From assembly GCA_963784995.1 (NCBI GenBank), contig CAWATZ010000013.1, positions 1 through 64,000 on the forward strand: a stretch of 64,000 nucleotides of DNA, given 5' to 3'. Origin of the DNA: CAWATZ01 sp963784995 (GTDB lineage: Bacteria; Planctomycetota; Planctomycetia; Gemmatales; Gemmataceae). Of the stretch, positions 10,122 through 17,911 are shown in pieces. The notes under the pieces were generated by a model. It had not been told where the DNA came from. It saw nothing but the letters and a program-made list of their open reading frames with translations, and made no database searches. The position numbers and the translations under genes were made by a program. How positions within the stretch are numbered: the stretch's first letter is position 1; every line of letters begins with the position of its first letter.

Positions 10122-11144
10122 ATGAAAAAAGGGAACCCAAAGAACCCAATCGAGGCATTCCTCCAGGCGATCCGGGAGAACCCCGACGACGACACGCATC
10201 GGCTGGTCTTCGCCGACTTCCTGGACGAGAATGGCGATCCAGTACGCGCCGAGTTCATCCGGGTCCAGTGCGAACTGACCCAAATCGGTGCGGACGATGC
10301 GAAACGGCCTGCCCTTGAGGAACGAGAAAAGGCCTTGCTGACACTGCACCAGTGCGCCTGGACGGACCTCGCTTTCACCGACTGGCTGAAGCATCGCAAG
10401 CGGGACTGCCGCAATCCGAAGGGACACGACTTCTGCAAACTGGTCGCTCAGGGCGTTCGCGCCCGCATCGAGCGAGACTCGCTGCCGGAGGACCATCCCC
10501 GCCGACGGAAGCTGGAAGACAAGCTGGAGGATCTTGGCTGCACGATGGAGGATGATTATGACTATCAGCCGGCCACGTGTGAAATGCCCCTCTTTGATGC
10601 GGTTGAGTTCCGGCGGGGTTTCCTGGAGAAAGTCACGATCCAGGACTTTGCGGTGGTCCTTTTCGCAGAGATCCTCCCCGAACTGGGCATGATTCGAGAC
10701 CTGGACGTCGAAAATGACAGCACGGCTGACGGCTACGGAGATTGGGCGCTGCGTCGTCTTGTTCCGTTGCTGGAGCGATTGCCTCTGCGATCGCTCGACC
10801 TCCACGGCCCAATTGACTCGCTGGAGACCGTCCGACTGTTTGCGGCCTCCCCTGGCCTGCGGAGCCTGGAGAAGCTCGACTGCTGGTTCGAGGAGAACGT
10901 CGATCCAGGAGAAGCAGTGAGGCTTTTGGCCGACTCCCCGTTCCTGACACGTCTTCGGTCGCTGGAATTGGAGCATAGGCGAGCCTTCCCGGATGCCGCT
11001 GTACGCGCCGTCCTCGATTCCAAATCCCTCGTTGGTCTGACTCGCTGCGTGTTGCGGCACGAGGAAAAGACGAGGCGGCTCAGCGCATCCATCCTGAAGC
11101 GGTTCCGTGAGCGGTTTGGGAAAGACCCGGACGACTGGCGGTAA
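10122..11144 (+). CDS. TIGR02996 repeat-companion domain protein
   Basis: Protein of 340 residues whose first 45 residues match the Gemmata-type repeat-companion domain (PIEAFLQAIRENPDDDTHRL followed by VFADFLDENGDPVRAEFI). The middle is unfamiliar. The C-terminal third holds weak leucine-rich-repeat-like units (LRSLDLHGP, LRSLEKLDC, LRSLELEHR). The function is unknown; the head domain usually accompanies LRR or WD-like repeat regions in Gemmata proteins. The reading frame is open from 9843, across the family B repeat, but the ATG at 10122 follows GGGAGCAACT and marks the domain start. A second protein of this kind is at 30989-32263. Confidence 0.85.
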   Translation: MKKGNPKNPIEAFLQAIRENPDDDTHRLVFADFLDENGDPVRAEFIRVQCELTQIGADDAKRPALEEREKALLTLHQCAWTDLAFTDWLKHRKRDCRNPKGHDFCKLVAQGVRARIERDSLPEDHPRRRKLEDKLEDLGCTMEDDYDYQPATCEMPLFDAVEFRRGFLEKVTIQDFAVVLFAEILPELGMIRDLDVENDSTADGYGDWALRRLVPLLERLPLRSLDLHGPIDSLETVRLFAASPGLRSLEKLDCWFEENVDPGEAVRLLADSPFLTRLRSLELEHRRAFPDAAVRAVLDSKSLVGLTRCVLRHEEKTRRLSASILKRFRERFGKDPDDWR

Positions 11145-11300
11145 AGCCAGGCCGCGCAGAACGTCCCCGGACAAATCAACGGCATCTCGGTAGCATGGAC
11201 GCCGGGTCTGAGCAGGGCCGCATCCCCGCACGAGGGAGACGGGAGTCTGTCTGCCCCAAGCGGGAACGGAAGCAACGGACACGATTTCCGGAGAAGGACC

Positions 11301-12038
11301 ATGAAGGTTGCCGCAAAAGGCGTGTTGTTCCTCTGCACCGGCAACTACTACCGCAGCCGGTTCGCGGAGATTCTGTTCAACTCGGTGGCCGACCGGATGG
11401 GCCTGCCGTGGCGCGCATCGTCCAGGGGTCTTGCCCTGGAGCGGGGCGTCCACAACGTCGGCCCGATGGCGGCGTCGGCGCTCGAGGCGCTCGAGGCGCT
11501 GGGCGTCTGTGCCGGAGACGATTGTGCCCGTGCCCCGGCGCAGGTGATGGCGGGAGACCTCGAAGCAGCAGATCGGGTCATCGCACTGAAGCAAGCCGAA
11601 CACCTGCCCTTGCTGCAAGAGCGATTTCCGACCTGGGCCGAGAAGGTCGAGTTCTGGCACGTTGACGACGCCCCGGAGGCCCTGGCCCTGCTCGAGCGGG
11701 AGGTCATGGGCCTCGTGGCCCGCATCCTCGGCGGGAGTGATCGGCAGGAGCAGACCCCCGAAGCAGCACGTCAGGCACCCACTGAGCCGGCCAGGAAGCC
11801 CCTGACCGTGAAGGTCGGCAGGGAGACGGCGGGCAGGCGAGGGAAAGGGGTGACAACGGTATTCGACATGCCCCTTGCTGAAGAGGACATCAAGAAACTC
11901 GCCGCCCTTCTCAAGCAGCGGTGCGGCACCGGCGGCACGGTCAAGGACGGGCGCATCGAGATTCAGGGCGATCAGCGGGAGCGCATTGTTGCCGAGTTGG
12001 AGAAGTTGGGCTACAGGGTCAAGCGGGTCGGGGGATGA
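11301..12038 (+). CDS. Low-molecular-weight phosphatase fused to SUI1/YciH-like domain
   Basis: One uninterrupted 245-residue frame with two domains. Residues 1-150 match low-molecular-weight tyrosine phosphatase/arsenate reductase: P-loop C12-TGNYY-R18-S (the CX5R signature) and a late acidic DDAPE segment that could supply the general acid. Residues about 166-245 match the SUI1/YciH (eIF1-like) fold: GRRGKGVTTV, then LLKQRCGTGGTVKDGRIEIQ and RERIVAELEKLGYRVKRVG. A Pro/Glu-rich linker (about 150-165) joins them. Phosphatases act on phosphotyrosine or arsenate; YciH-type proteins bind the small ribosomal subunit. The fusion suggests phosphatase activity at or near ribosomes, but that is inference. 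ATG 11301 is preceded by GGAGAAGGACC. Confidence 0.85.
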   Translation: MKVAAKGVLFLCTGNYYRSRFAEILFNSVADRMGLPWRASSRGLALERGVHNVGPMAASALEALEALGVCAGDDCARAPAQVMAGDLEAADRVIALKQAEHLPLLQERFPTWAEKVEFWHVDDAPEALALLEREVMGLVARILGGSDRQEQTPEAARQAPTEPARKPLTVKVGRETAGRRGKGVTTVFDMPLAEEDIKKLAALLKQRCGTGGTVKDGRIEIQGDQRERIVAELEKLGYRVKRVGG

Positions 12039-12047
12039 AGAGGACCG

Positions 12048-12241
12048 CTGCTGCTGCCGCTCTGCGAAGGCCCCTGTTTCATCTTCCGCTTCGCTGACGA
12101 CCGGATCATTCCCCGGTTCCACCTGGAGTGCAAGCCGGAAGGCGGGTGCAGGTCTTCAAGGCGGTTCGGCACAACCAGATCGTGCAGACGGAAGGGCTGA
12201 AAGAGGACGCCGTTCATGGCTTGCTCCCATGTTCACGTACG
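12048..12241 (+). pseudogene. Possible frameshifted coding remnant
   Basis: No intact gene. One frame reads LCEGPCFIFRFADDRIIPRF from about 12063 and an adjacent frame continues RVQVFKAVRHNQIVQTEGL from about 12143, as if one short protein had been split by an indel. No start codon with a ribosome site is visible and the family is not recognised. It fills the gap between the phosphatase fusion and the doxX gene. Confidence 0.3.
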
Positions 12242-12251
12242 GTTGATCCAC

Positions 12252-12719
12252 CTATGCCACGTTTGCCCAGGCGTTGGTTCCCCGTTCGTCAGCGGGCGCA
12301 CTTCGTCGCTTGTGCAACAGCGAATCCACACTCATCGGCCCTGAACCGTTCGCCACGATGAACAGCAGCGCTCCCATCATGGACAGGTTTTTCATGAAGT
12401 GGATCATCTGCTCCTGTTGGGCCTGCCCCTCCAGCTTCCAGAAGGGGTGGAAGTAGTACGAGGCCAGGGCCAGAAACGTCAGCAGCAAGACAGCGCCGAT
12501 CCGGGCCTTGCAGCCGACGATCACGGAGAGGCTGCCGACGAGCAGGAAGACGATGGCACCCGCCAGCAGGAATTGCGGTGCCGGGACGCCCACGGATTCC
12601 ATGATCTTCGCCACGTCGCTGAAGTGGGGAATCTTGTTGCCCACCGCGGCCATGAAGAAGATCGAGCAGAGCAGCAGACGACCCAGGACGGTCAGCGGGC
12701 CTCGAAGCACTTGAGACAT
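12252..12719 (-). CDS. DoxX family membrane protein
   Basis: Protein of 155 residues with four hydrophobic helices (about residues 9-28, 48-68, 73-92 and 108-126), typical of the DoxX/DUF417-like family. Conserved features include the first-helix phrase LLLCSIFFMAAVGNKIPHF and SVGVPAP before helix two. DoxX proteins are small inner-membrane proteins linked to redox homeostasis. It starts 11 bp downstream of the pirin gene on the same strand, so the two should be co-transcribed and controlled by the upstream MarR regulator. Confidence 0.85.
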   Translation of the reverse strand: MSQVLRGPLTVLGRLLLCSIFFMAAVGNKIPHFSDVAKIMESVGVPAPQFLLAGAIVFLLVGSLSVIVGCKARIGAVLLLTFLALASYYFHPFWKLEGQAQQEQMIHFMKNLSMMGALLFIVANGSGPMSVDSLLHKRRSAPADERGTNAWANVA

Positions 12720-12730
12720 GGTAACTCTCC

Positions 12731-13429
12731 TTATGCCAGATCAAACAACAGAACTTCGGAAGGGACGGCAGCCTGAACCGAGAGGACGCTCTCGTCGGTG
12801 ACGGCAACGCCATCCCCAGCGGCAAGATCGTTACCGAGGACGTTCACGCTTCCTCGAAGGACCTGGAGCCACGCCGCCCGGCCACGGTCGATCTCGTGGG
12901 CAACGCCAACGCCAGGCACCAGCGAGGCCAGATACAAGCGGGCGTCCTGGTGAATGGTCATCGAGCCAGCGGCACCATCGGGCGAGGCGACCAGACGAAA
13001 CTGGCCATGCTTCTGGTCCTCGCCCAAGGCCAGCTCCTCGTAACTCGGCTCCAAACCCTTCCGCTGGGGCAGCAGCCAGATTTGGTAGAGATGGACCCAT
13101 TCGGTGTCCGAGGGGTTGAACTCGCTGTGGCGCACTCCGGTGCCGGCAGTCATGCGTTGCAGTTCTCCGGCCTTGATGATCGAGCCGTTGCCCATGCTGT
13201 CCTGGTGTTGAAGCGCCCCGTCGAGGACGCAGGTGACGATCTCCATGTCCCGGTGGCCGTGCATCCCGAACCCCTGGCCGGGCGCAACCCGGTCATCGTT
13301 GATGACCCGCAGCGAGCGGAAGCCCACGTGGGTGGGGTCGTAGTAGTCGGCAAAGGAAAACGTGTGGTAGGTGTCGAGCCAGCCGTGGTCGAAGTGACCT
13401 CGCTCGGCAGCCTTGCGTACTCGGATCAT
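12731..13429 (-). CDS. Pirin family protein (bicupin, YhhW-like)
   Basis: Protein of 232 residues, the usual pirin length, with two cupin halves. The N-terminal half carries the family hallmarks: HGWLDTYHTFSFADYYDP, GFRSLRVINDDRV, and the metal-site histidines in GFGMHGHRDMEIVT with a later HSEFNPS. Pirins of this type have quercetin 2,3-dioxygenase-like activity in vitro or act as redox-sensing iron proteins. It lies between marR and doxX; a 16-bp repeated site sits 30 bp upstream of its start. Confidence 0.92.
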   Translation of the reverse strand: MIRVRKAAERGHFDHGWLDTYHTFSFADYYDPTHVGFRSLRVINDDRVAPGQGFGMHGHRDMEIVTCVLDGALQHQDSMGNGSIIKAGELQRMTAGTGVRHSEFNPSDTEWVHLYQIWLLPQRKGLEPSYEELALGEDQKHGQFRLVASPDGAAGSMTIHQDARLYLASLVPGVGVAHEIDRGRAAWLQVLRGSVNVLGNDLAAGDGVAVTDESVLSVQAAVPSEVLLFDLA

Positions 13430-13458
13430 GGCCCCTCCTATGCTTTACGTGGTGACTG

Positions 13459-13474
13459 TTTACATGTCATCTAT
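13459..13474. promoter_or_regulatory. Candidate MarR operator upstream of pirin gene
   Basis: TTTACATGTCATCTAT, which differs at one base from the site at 14010-14025 upstream of the adjacent marR gene. The two 16-bp copies lie 30 and 36 bp upstream of their start codons and nowhere else was one noticed, as expected of an operator shared by regulator and target genes. Confidence 0.6.
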
Positions 13475-13491
13475 ATGGCAAAAAAAACACG

Positions 13492-13974
13492 CTATTCGTC
13501 CGTATCCAGCAACTTCTCCCGCATCTTTTCCAGTAGCCGGATCACTTCCTTCAACTCCGTTGGAGAAAGATGGCCCAGCAGCTTGCGGTGCAGGTCGAGC
13601 AGCGGCTCATCCAGCGCAGCCAGGGCCGTGATGGCCTGTTCCGTGAGCGCCACGTAGACGACCCGGCGATCCTTGTCGCAGCGCAGCCGGTTGACGAACC
13701 CGGCTTGCTCCAAACGGTCGATGAGACCCGTAATGCCGGGAACCACCGTAATGGTGCGGCTGGCGATTTCCAGAATCGGCAACGGCTTGCCTTCGCCTCG
13801 CAGGATGCGGAGGACGTTGTACTGCGAAGGGGTCAGACCGTGTTCCCGTAACAACCGGGCGAAGCGATGCTGAAGCTGGTCGCTGGTACGCACGACGTTC
13901 AGAGCCGCTTCCTGCTCCGGGGACTCGAAGGGGTGCTTCTTTTTCAACTCGTGCTGCAACTTCGGAGTCTTCAT
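13492..13974 (-). CDS. MarR family transcriptional regulator
   Basis: Winged-helix regulator of 160 residues. The helix-turn-helix region LTPSQYNVLRILRGEG and the wing segment LIDRLEQAGFVNRLRCDKDRR (about residues 50-110) are classic MarR. The start is set at ATG 13974 (MKTPKLQHE); an upstream ATG at 13995 has no better ribosome site. Pirin and DoxX follow on the same strand, and near-identical 16-bp sites precede both marR and pirin, which suggests autoregulated repression relieved by an oxidant or phenolic ligand. No cysteine pair typical of thiol-switch MarR proteins is seen. Confidence 0.9.
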   Translation of the reverse strand: MKTPKLQHELKKKHPFESPEQEAALNVVRTSDQLQHRFARLLREHGLTPSQYNVLRILRGEGKPLPILEIASRTITVVPGITGLIDRLEQAGFVNRLRCDKDRRVVYVALTEQAITALAALDEPLLDLHRKLLGHLSPTELKEVIRLLEKMREKLLDTDE

Positions 13975-14009
13975 GGGCCAATCCGCCTCCCTCATTCACC
14001 TGCAAATAG

Positions 14010-14025
14010 TTTACACGTCATCTAT
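14010..14025. promoter_or_regulatory. Candidate MarR operator upstream of marR
   Basis: TTTACACGTCATCTAT, 36 bp upstream of the marR start at 13974; the partner of the copy at 13459-13474. Confidence 0.6.
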
Positions 14026-14206
14026 CGGCATGTCAAGTCCTTTGCTGGCGTTTTCTTGGGGGTGGGCAGGGGTAAACTTCACGGCCTTGCTCCGTGGACG
14101 ACCGGCCACCCTGTTGAGCCAGCGTGGGGTAGTCCGCAGAGCCGTGATCGTCGCCGCCGAGGGTAGACCATGACCTGACCCCGCTGTCAGCGAAGAGTGT
14201 CGGGGG

Positions 14207-14644
14207 CTACGTCGGAGGCGGGCGGTCCTGCCGCAGTTTCATGCAGGTACTCGATGCCCGTGCCACCAGCTTGCCGGCTTCGTCGGTGACATCGCACTCG
14301 ACGAAGCCCAGGGTGCTGCCGGCCTTGACGACCCTGGCCTCGGCGGTCAGCTTCCCCTGTCGCACGGCCCGTAAGAAGTTGATCTTCAACTCGACTGTGG
14401 TGAACGTCTCGCCTTCGGCCAGGGTCGAGGCGTGGGCGTAGCCCATCGCCGCATCAGCCAGGTCGCAATAGATGCCGCCATGCAGGGTGCCCATCGGGTT
14501 GTGATGTTGCTCGCCGACTTCCATCTCGAAGACTGCATGGCCCGGCTCGATCACCTTCAGCACGAACCCCAGCAGCCGGCCAATCGGGGGTGGCGGCGCT
14601 TCGCCACGCTGCACCTTCCGGGCGAGGTCGAGAATCGTCGTCAA
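14207..14644 (-). CDS. PaaI family hotdog thioesterase
   Basis: Protein of 145 residues with the hotdog-fold thioesterase signature: HHNPMGTLHGGIYCDLADAA (about residues 47-66), where the HGG loop and Asp63 lie at the acyl-CoA site. It should hydrolyse acyl- or aryl-CoA esters in the cytoplasm; the exact substrate cannot be read from the sequence. It is the last gene of a minus-strand run (marR, QueG-like, cupin, thioesterase) with short gaps, suggesting a role in the same detoxification or aromatic pathway. Confidence 0.9.
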   Translation of the reverse strand: MTTILDLARKVQRGEAPPPPIGRLLGFVLKVIEPGHAVFEMEVGEQHHNPMGTLHGGIYCDLADAAMGYAHASTLAEGETFTTVELKINFLRAVRQGKLTAEARVVKAGSTLGFVECDVTDEAGKLVARASSTCMKLRQDRPPPT

Positions 14645-14673
14645 GGTCCCTCTCCGTCACGAAAAAGCGGTTG

Positions 14674-15129
14674 TCAGTTCGCCCAGGCGGGTTTGCCCTC
14701 GACCTTCTTGCCATCAGCACCACCGCCTTCGATCACGCTCTCGGCTCGGTACTGGAGGCAGAGGAAGTACATCGGGGCGTCAGAGTTGTTCCGCCAGGTC
14801 CGTGCCGCTGGCGGGCTGATGCGCAAGACCGTGCCTTCCGCCACGTCGATGCACTCGCCGTCCACGAGGAATTGGCCTCGTCCTCCGACGACGACATAGA
14901 CCTCCTCGTTGCGTTGGTGCTTGTGCAGGAACGGCATCCCCTGGCCGGGCAGGACCACGTTCAGCGACATCTCCAGGCCCGCCGACCCCAGCAGGTTGCG
15001 CAGGAACAACTTTCCTTGCATCGGCACCGGGGCATTGGGCGGCTCCAGGTGGAACTGCGCCCACCCCTCCTTCGGGCCGGCGTGGAAACAGGTGAAGTTG
15101 CTGCCCCGTACCGTCTTGTCGTTCAGCAT
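14674..15129 (-). CDS. Cupin domain protein
   Basis: Single-domain cupin of 151 residues. Motif 1 is visible as PFLHKHQRNEEVYVVVGGRG and motif 2 is partial around the LRISPPAARTWRN segment, where the usual PxxxxHxxxN histidine is Arg-Thr-Trp. The start is set at ATG 15129 because it follows a perfect AAAGGAGG ribosome site; the longer reading to 15168 lacks one. Probable small-molecule binding or enzymatic role in the same operon as the thioesterase and QueG-like protein. Confidence 0.85.
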   Translation of the reverse strand: MLNDKTVRGSNFTCFHAGPKEGWAQFHLEPPNAPVPMQGKLFLRNLLGSAGLEMSLNVVLPGQGMPFLHKHQRNEEVYVVVGGRGQFLVDGECIDVAEGTVLRISPPAARTWRNNSDAPMYFLCLQYRAESVIEGGGADGKKVEGKPAWAN

Positions 15130-15174
15130 CGTCCGCCTCCTTTCAGGATCGAAACTCGCCGTCAACAACCGCTC

Positions 15175-16518
15175 TCACGAGGGAAAGCACTTGCCAAAAG
15201 CCACCAGTAGTTTTGGCGACCCCTTGATGCGGATTTTTCTGCGGAGCAGCGCCCACAGCAGGCTGCGCTCTTTCGCCAGGAAGCCCAGCCACGTTTCGCT
15301 GTCGGCAGTCACACTCAGGTCGGCCTCGCCCTGATGCCCGTCCTGGACCTGCAAGGTGCCGTCCCGGATCACCACGGTTGCCTCCTTGCTCTCCTTCCCG
15401 GTGAAGGTGAAGCGGTAGACAGCGTTCAACCTCCTGGACTTGCCTGGCTGGAAGGTCAGCTTCAACCCGAACAGGAAGCCGCCGATGGAGGTCGCCCGGA
15501 TCCCGCTGCCGACTCGCTTGACCTTCTTTCGGGGGAAGCGCCGTGGGGCGTATTCCTCCGCATCGGAGCCGGCGATGACGTAAACCGTTTCCTCTTTCTC
15601 GGTGAGCGGTCGCACGGTGTCCTTGAGGAAGGTCGCCCGGTCGGTCAGGAAGGGACCGATCACGTCCTCGCCTGCGGGACACACGGCCAGGCAGTACGCC
15701 GCCTTGTAGTTCGGCCCGAAGGCAAGCGACTGCCACATCGAGGCTGTCTCCGACAGGCTGACCTTTTCCCGGTAGGACAGGGCGGTGTTACTGCTCGCCA
15801 CGTTCTCCACCCAATCGGAAAAGCCGCTCATGAACTCCCGGTAGTTGTGGGTCAGGCAGTTGGAGAACTGGAAGTCGCCGTCCGCCGAGATGGCCCCGAC
15901 CGGGCACGCGGCCACGCACAGCTTGCACTCCAGGCAGGGGTTGTAGTCGAGGGGCTGGCCGTAGCCCGTCGCCTCGGCGTCGAGCAGGACCGTGCCCAGG
16001 ACGATGAAGTTGCCGAACCTGGGGTGGATGACGTTCCGGTGGATACCCATGCGGCCCAGCCCGGCGGCGATGGCGACCGGCTTGTGGGAGACGACCCAAA
16101 TCTTGCCGGGGAAGCGATCCTGCTCCATTGGGAAGCCTGCCGAGGGGTTCATGGCCCGGACGCCCCGCTCCTCCAGGACAGCGACGACCTTGCGGGCGAC
16201 CTCGTTGGAGTGGTCGTAGCTGGCGTGGAACTCCAGGTTGGAGGCGGAACGGGCGGGGCTGCGGATCGGCCCCCGGTTCATCCGGCAGACGAAGCTGAGG
16301 AGCGTCCTGGTGGGCGGGAAGCAGCGCAGGATGTCGCTCCTCTGGTCATCGAGGGCCGGGCGGCTGATCTCGACCAGCCCGGCGTCGTCGGCCCCGCAGT
16401 CCAGGCACAACTGGCACAGCCAGGCCGCATCCAGGGGCTTTGACAGGTCGGGGGAGCCGGGGCGTTCACCGTGGCGTTCGTGGAAGCGCCGCACGGTCGG
16501 GTGTTCAGCGAGGTTCAT
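15175..16518 (-). CDS. QueG/reductive-dehalogenase-like 4Fe-4S protein with C-terminal SCP2-like domain
   Basis: Protein of 447 residues from ATG 16518. The central region has a bacterial ferredoxin-type cluster motif CLECKLCVAACPVGAI and a second cysteine group (NCLTHN and CLAVCPAGED), as in epoxyqueuosine reductase and reductive dehalogenases; GLGRMGIHRNVIHPRFGNFI before the clusters is also typical of that group. The last 100 or so residues (KLTFQPGKSRRLNAVYRFTF onward, with VVIRDGTLQVQDG) resemble an SCP2 sterol-binding domain. Either a corrinoid-linked reductase or an electron-transfer protein acting on a hydrophobic ligand; the substrate is unknown. It is not an ordinary QueG, which lacks an SCP2 tail. 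It follows a marR gene after a 55-bp gap holding a 12-bp palindrome. Confidence 0.8.
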   Translation of the reverse strand: MNLAEHPTVRRFHERHGERPGSPDLSKPLDAAWLCQLCLDCGADDAGLVEISRPALDDQRSDILRCFPPTRTLLSFVCRMNRGPIRSPARSASNLEFHASYDHSNEVARKVVAVLEERGVRAMNPSAGFPMEQDRFPGKIWVVSHKPVAIAAGLGRMGIHRNVIHPRFGNFIVLGTVLLDAEATGYGQPLDYNPCLECKLCVAACPVGAISADGDFQFSNCLTHNYREFMSGFSDWVENVASSNTALSYREKVSLSETASMWQSLAFGPNYKAAYCLAVCPAGEDVIGPFLTDRATFLKDTVRPLTEKEETVYVIAGSDAEEYAPRRFPRKKVKRVGSGIRATSIGGFLFGLKLTFQPGKSRRLNAVYRFTFTGKESKEATVVIRDGTLQVQDGHQGEADLSVTADSETWLGFLAKERSLLWALLRRKIRIKGSPKLLVAFGKCFPS

Positions 16519-16532
16519 GACCGCCCTTTCAT

Positions 16533-16544
16533 TTGTACGTACAA
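16533..16544. promoter_or_regulatory. Candidate MarR operator before QueG-like gene
   Basis: Perfect 12-bp palindrome TTGTACGTACAA in the gap between marR and the QueG-like gene. It shares the frame TTGTAnnTnCAA with the site upstream of marR at 17054. Confidence 0.55.
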
Positions 16545-16573
16545 CAATCGCACGAAAAAAACACACAGGCCGA

Positions 16574-17023
16574 TCACCCTTCGGCCTTTGCCTGCCACAA
16601 CTTCTTCGCTGCTCTGTCGAGCAGGGCGATGCCATCGTCCCCCAGCAGTTCGGTGGCCTGGCGCTGGGCTTCTTCCCAGGCCGGGATTGCCTTCTCGATC
16701 AAGCGTCTCCCCTGGGCAGTCAGCCGGAAGGGTTGGGCACGAGCGTCCTCAGCCGGCACGACCTCCAGCCAACCATGCGCCTGCAATGGTTTGACATTGC
16801 GGCTGAGGGTGGATGTGTCGAGTTGCAGAATCTCGCAAACCTGGGCAGGCCGGGCGAGGCCGAGGCGGGCCGTCACGATGAGGATGTTCAACTGGCTGAC
16901 CTTCAGGCCCAGCGGGCGCAGGGCGTCGTCGTAGAAGTTCGTTACGACCCGGTTCAAGAGGCGCAGGCGCACGGCGATGCACGTCTTGGCGATGGTGTCG
17001 ATGCTGGTCGTGGCGTTGTCCAT
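16574..17023 (-). CDS. MarR family transcriptional regulator
   Basis: Regulator of 149 residues with the winged-helix core VSQLNILIVTARLGLARPAQ, DTSTLSRNVKPLQAHGWLEV and a wing around PAEDARAQPFRLT. It heads the run QueG-like/SCP2, cupin, thioesterase. A TTGTA-type near-palindrome lies about 30 bp upstream of its own start and another before the next gene, so self-repression of the whole operon is likely. The inducer is unknown. Confidence 0.9.
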   Translation of the reverse strand: MDNATTSIDTIAKTCIAVRLRLLNRVVTNFYDDALRPLGLKVSQLNILIVTARLGLARPAQVCEILQLDTSTLSRNVKPLQAHGWLEVVPAEDARAQPFRLTAQGRRLIEKAIPAWEEAQRQATELLGDDGIALLDRAAKKLWQAKAEG

Positions 17024-17053
17024 GATCGTGCGGCTCCCCGACCGTCACGATTA

Positions 17054-17065
17054 TTGTATATGCAA
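17054..17065. promoter_or_regulatory. Candidate MarR operator before marR
   Basis: Near-palindrome TTGTATATGCAA about 30 bp upstream of the marR start at 17023, matching the general MarR-type operator TTGTATATACAA at all but one base and resembling the site at 16533. Confidence 0.55.
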
Positions 17066-17120
17066 TTATCGGCTGGAGTCAAGGGGCTTCTTTGACGATT
17101 GCGGCACAGCAGGGTAACAA

Positions 17121-17705
17121 TCACCCGCCCCATTTCGCCGCCTCCAGGGAGTACGTCGGGTCGGCCTCGTCCCACTTCACGTCGCCAGACGGGCCGTAAA
17201 TCGCGGGGACCGGCTCGTGCCCGGCCAGCCGCAGCCAGGTCTGCACCTGCGTCCGGTGGTGGCAGGTGTGCAGCACCCGCCGCCAGAACACCCAAATCCG
17301 CTCCCGCTGCAAGCTGCCGAAGAAGGGCCGGCACTCCAGCCACCAGACGGCAGTGCCCTGCGCCAGCTGCGGCAGACGGTGCTTCACCAGCCAGACGTAC
17401 TTCTCGACGTACGCCTGGACGACGGGCTTCTCGCCGGCTGGGAGGAGTTCTTCCACGGGCGGCTCCTCCGTACCGACGAACTGAGCGAAGAAGCGCCGCT
17501 CGGAGAGAAGCTGGTGAGCGAGAATGGTGCGAATGGGGTTGGTCTTCTCGTGCGGCTTGAAATCGAGCAAGTCATCCGGCACGGCCCGCCAGACGCTCAC
17601 CGTCTTGTTCGCTTCGCTGGCGTAAGTCTGGACGACGTGCTGGAAGACCGGCTCGACCGCCCGGGGAACGTCGGCATCGGGGATGGCGGTGAAGTCGTAG
17701 TGCAT
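17121..17705 (-). CDS. DinB family protein
   Basis: Protein of 194 residues from ATG 17705. DinB four-helix fold with His in TILAHQLLSERRFFAQF (about residue 65) and the C-terminal HTCHHRTQVQTWLRLAG segment, which supply the metal-site histidines. The reading frame extends to 17867 but that part crosses a repeated hairpin and a fragment of another gene, so the shorter start is chosen. The function beyond metal binding is unknown; it is not part of the marR operon next door by spacing (about 100 bp gap). Confidence 0.85.
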   Translation of the reverse strand: MHYDFTAIPDADVPRAVEPVFQHVVQTYASEANKTVSVWRAVPDDLLDFKPHEKTNPIRTILAHQLLSERRFFAQFVGTEEPPVEELLPAGEKPVVQAYVEKYVWLVKHRLPQLAQGTAVWWLECRPFFGSLQRERIWVFWRRVLHTCHHRTQVQTWLRLAGHEPVPAIYGPSGDVKWDEADPTYSLEAAKWGG

Positions 17706-17740
17706 GGAAATGCTCCTCAATGGCGGCCAGGAAAGGGCGA

Positions 17741-17833
17741 CTACTTGGTTGTTGTGTGCCTTCGCAAGAATTGCCGCATGAGGCTGGCGATCTTGTCGCC
17801 GTCTTCCTCCAAGGCGAAGTGGACAAACTCCAT
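17741..17833 (-). pseudogene. C-terminal remnant of an alpha/beta hydrolase
   Basis: A 30-residue tail, EFVHFALEEDGDKIASLMRQ then FLRRHTTTK, ending at a stop codon at 17741. The HFALEEDGDKIA phrase, including the His of the catalytic triad, is the typical last 30 residues of alpha/beta hydrolases. Nothing upstream continues it; a direct repeat and hairpin element replace the body of the gene. Confidence 0.6.
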
Positions 17834-17890
17834 TTGTCTCAAAAAGTGAAGATACTTTTTGAGACAAACTCCATTTGTCTCAAAAAGTGA
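17823..17890. repeat. 27-bp direct repeat with hairpin
   Basis: ACAAACTCCATTTGTCTC followed by AAAAAGTGA occurs at 17823-17849 and again at 17864-17890. Between the copies ACTTTTTGAGACAAA is the inverse of TTTGTCTCAAAAAGT, so a hairpin can form. It marks the left edge of the element described next. Confidence 0.8.
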
Positions 17891-17911
17891 GGCTGTAGCA
17901 TGTCGGGTGAA

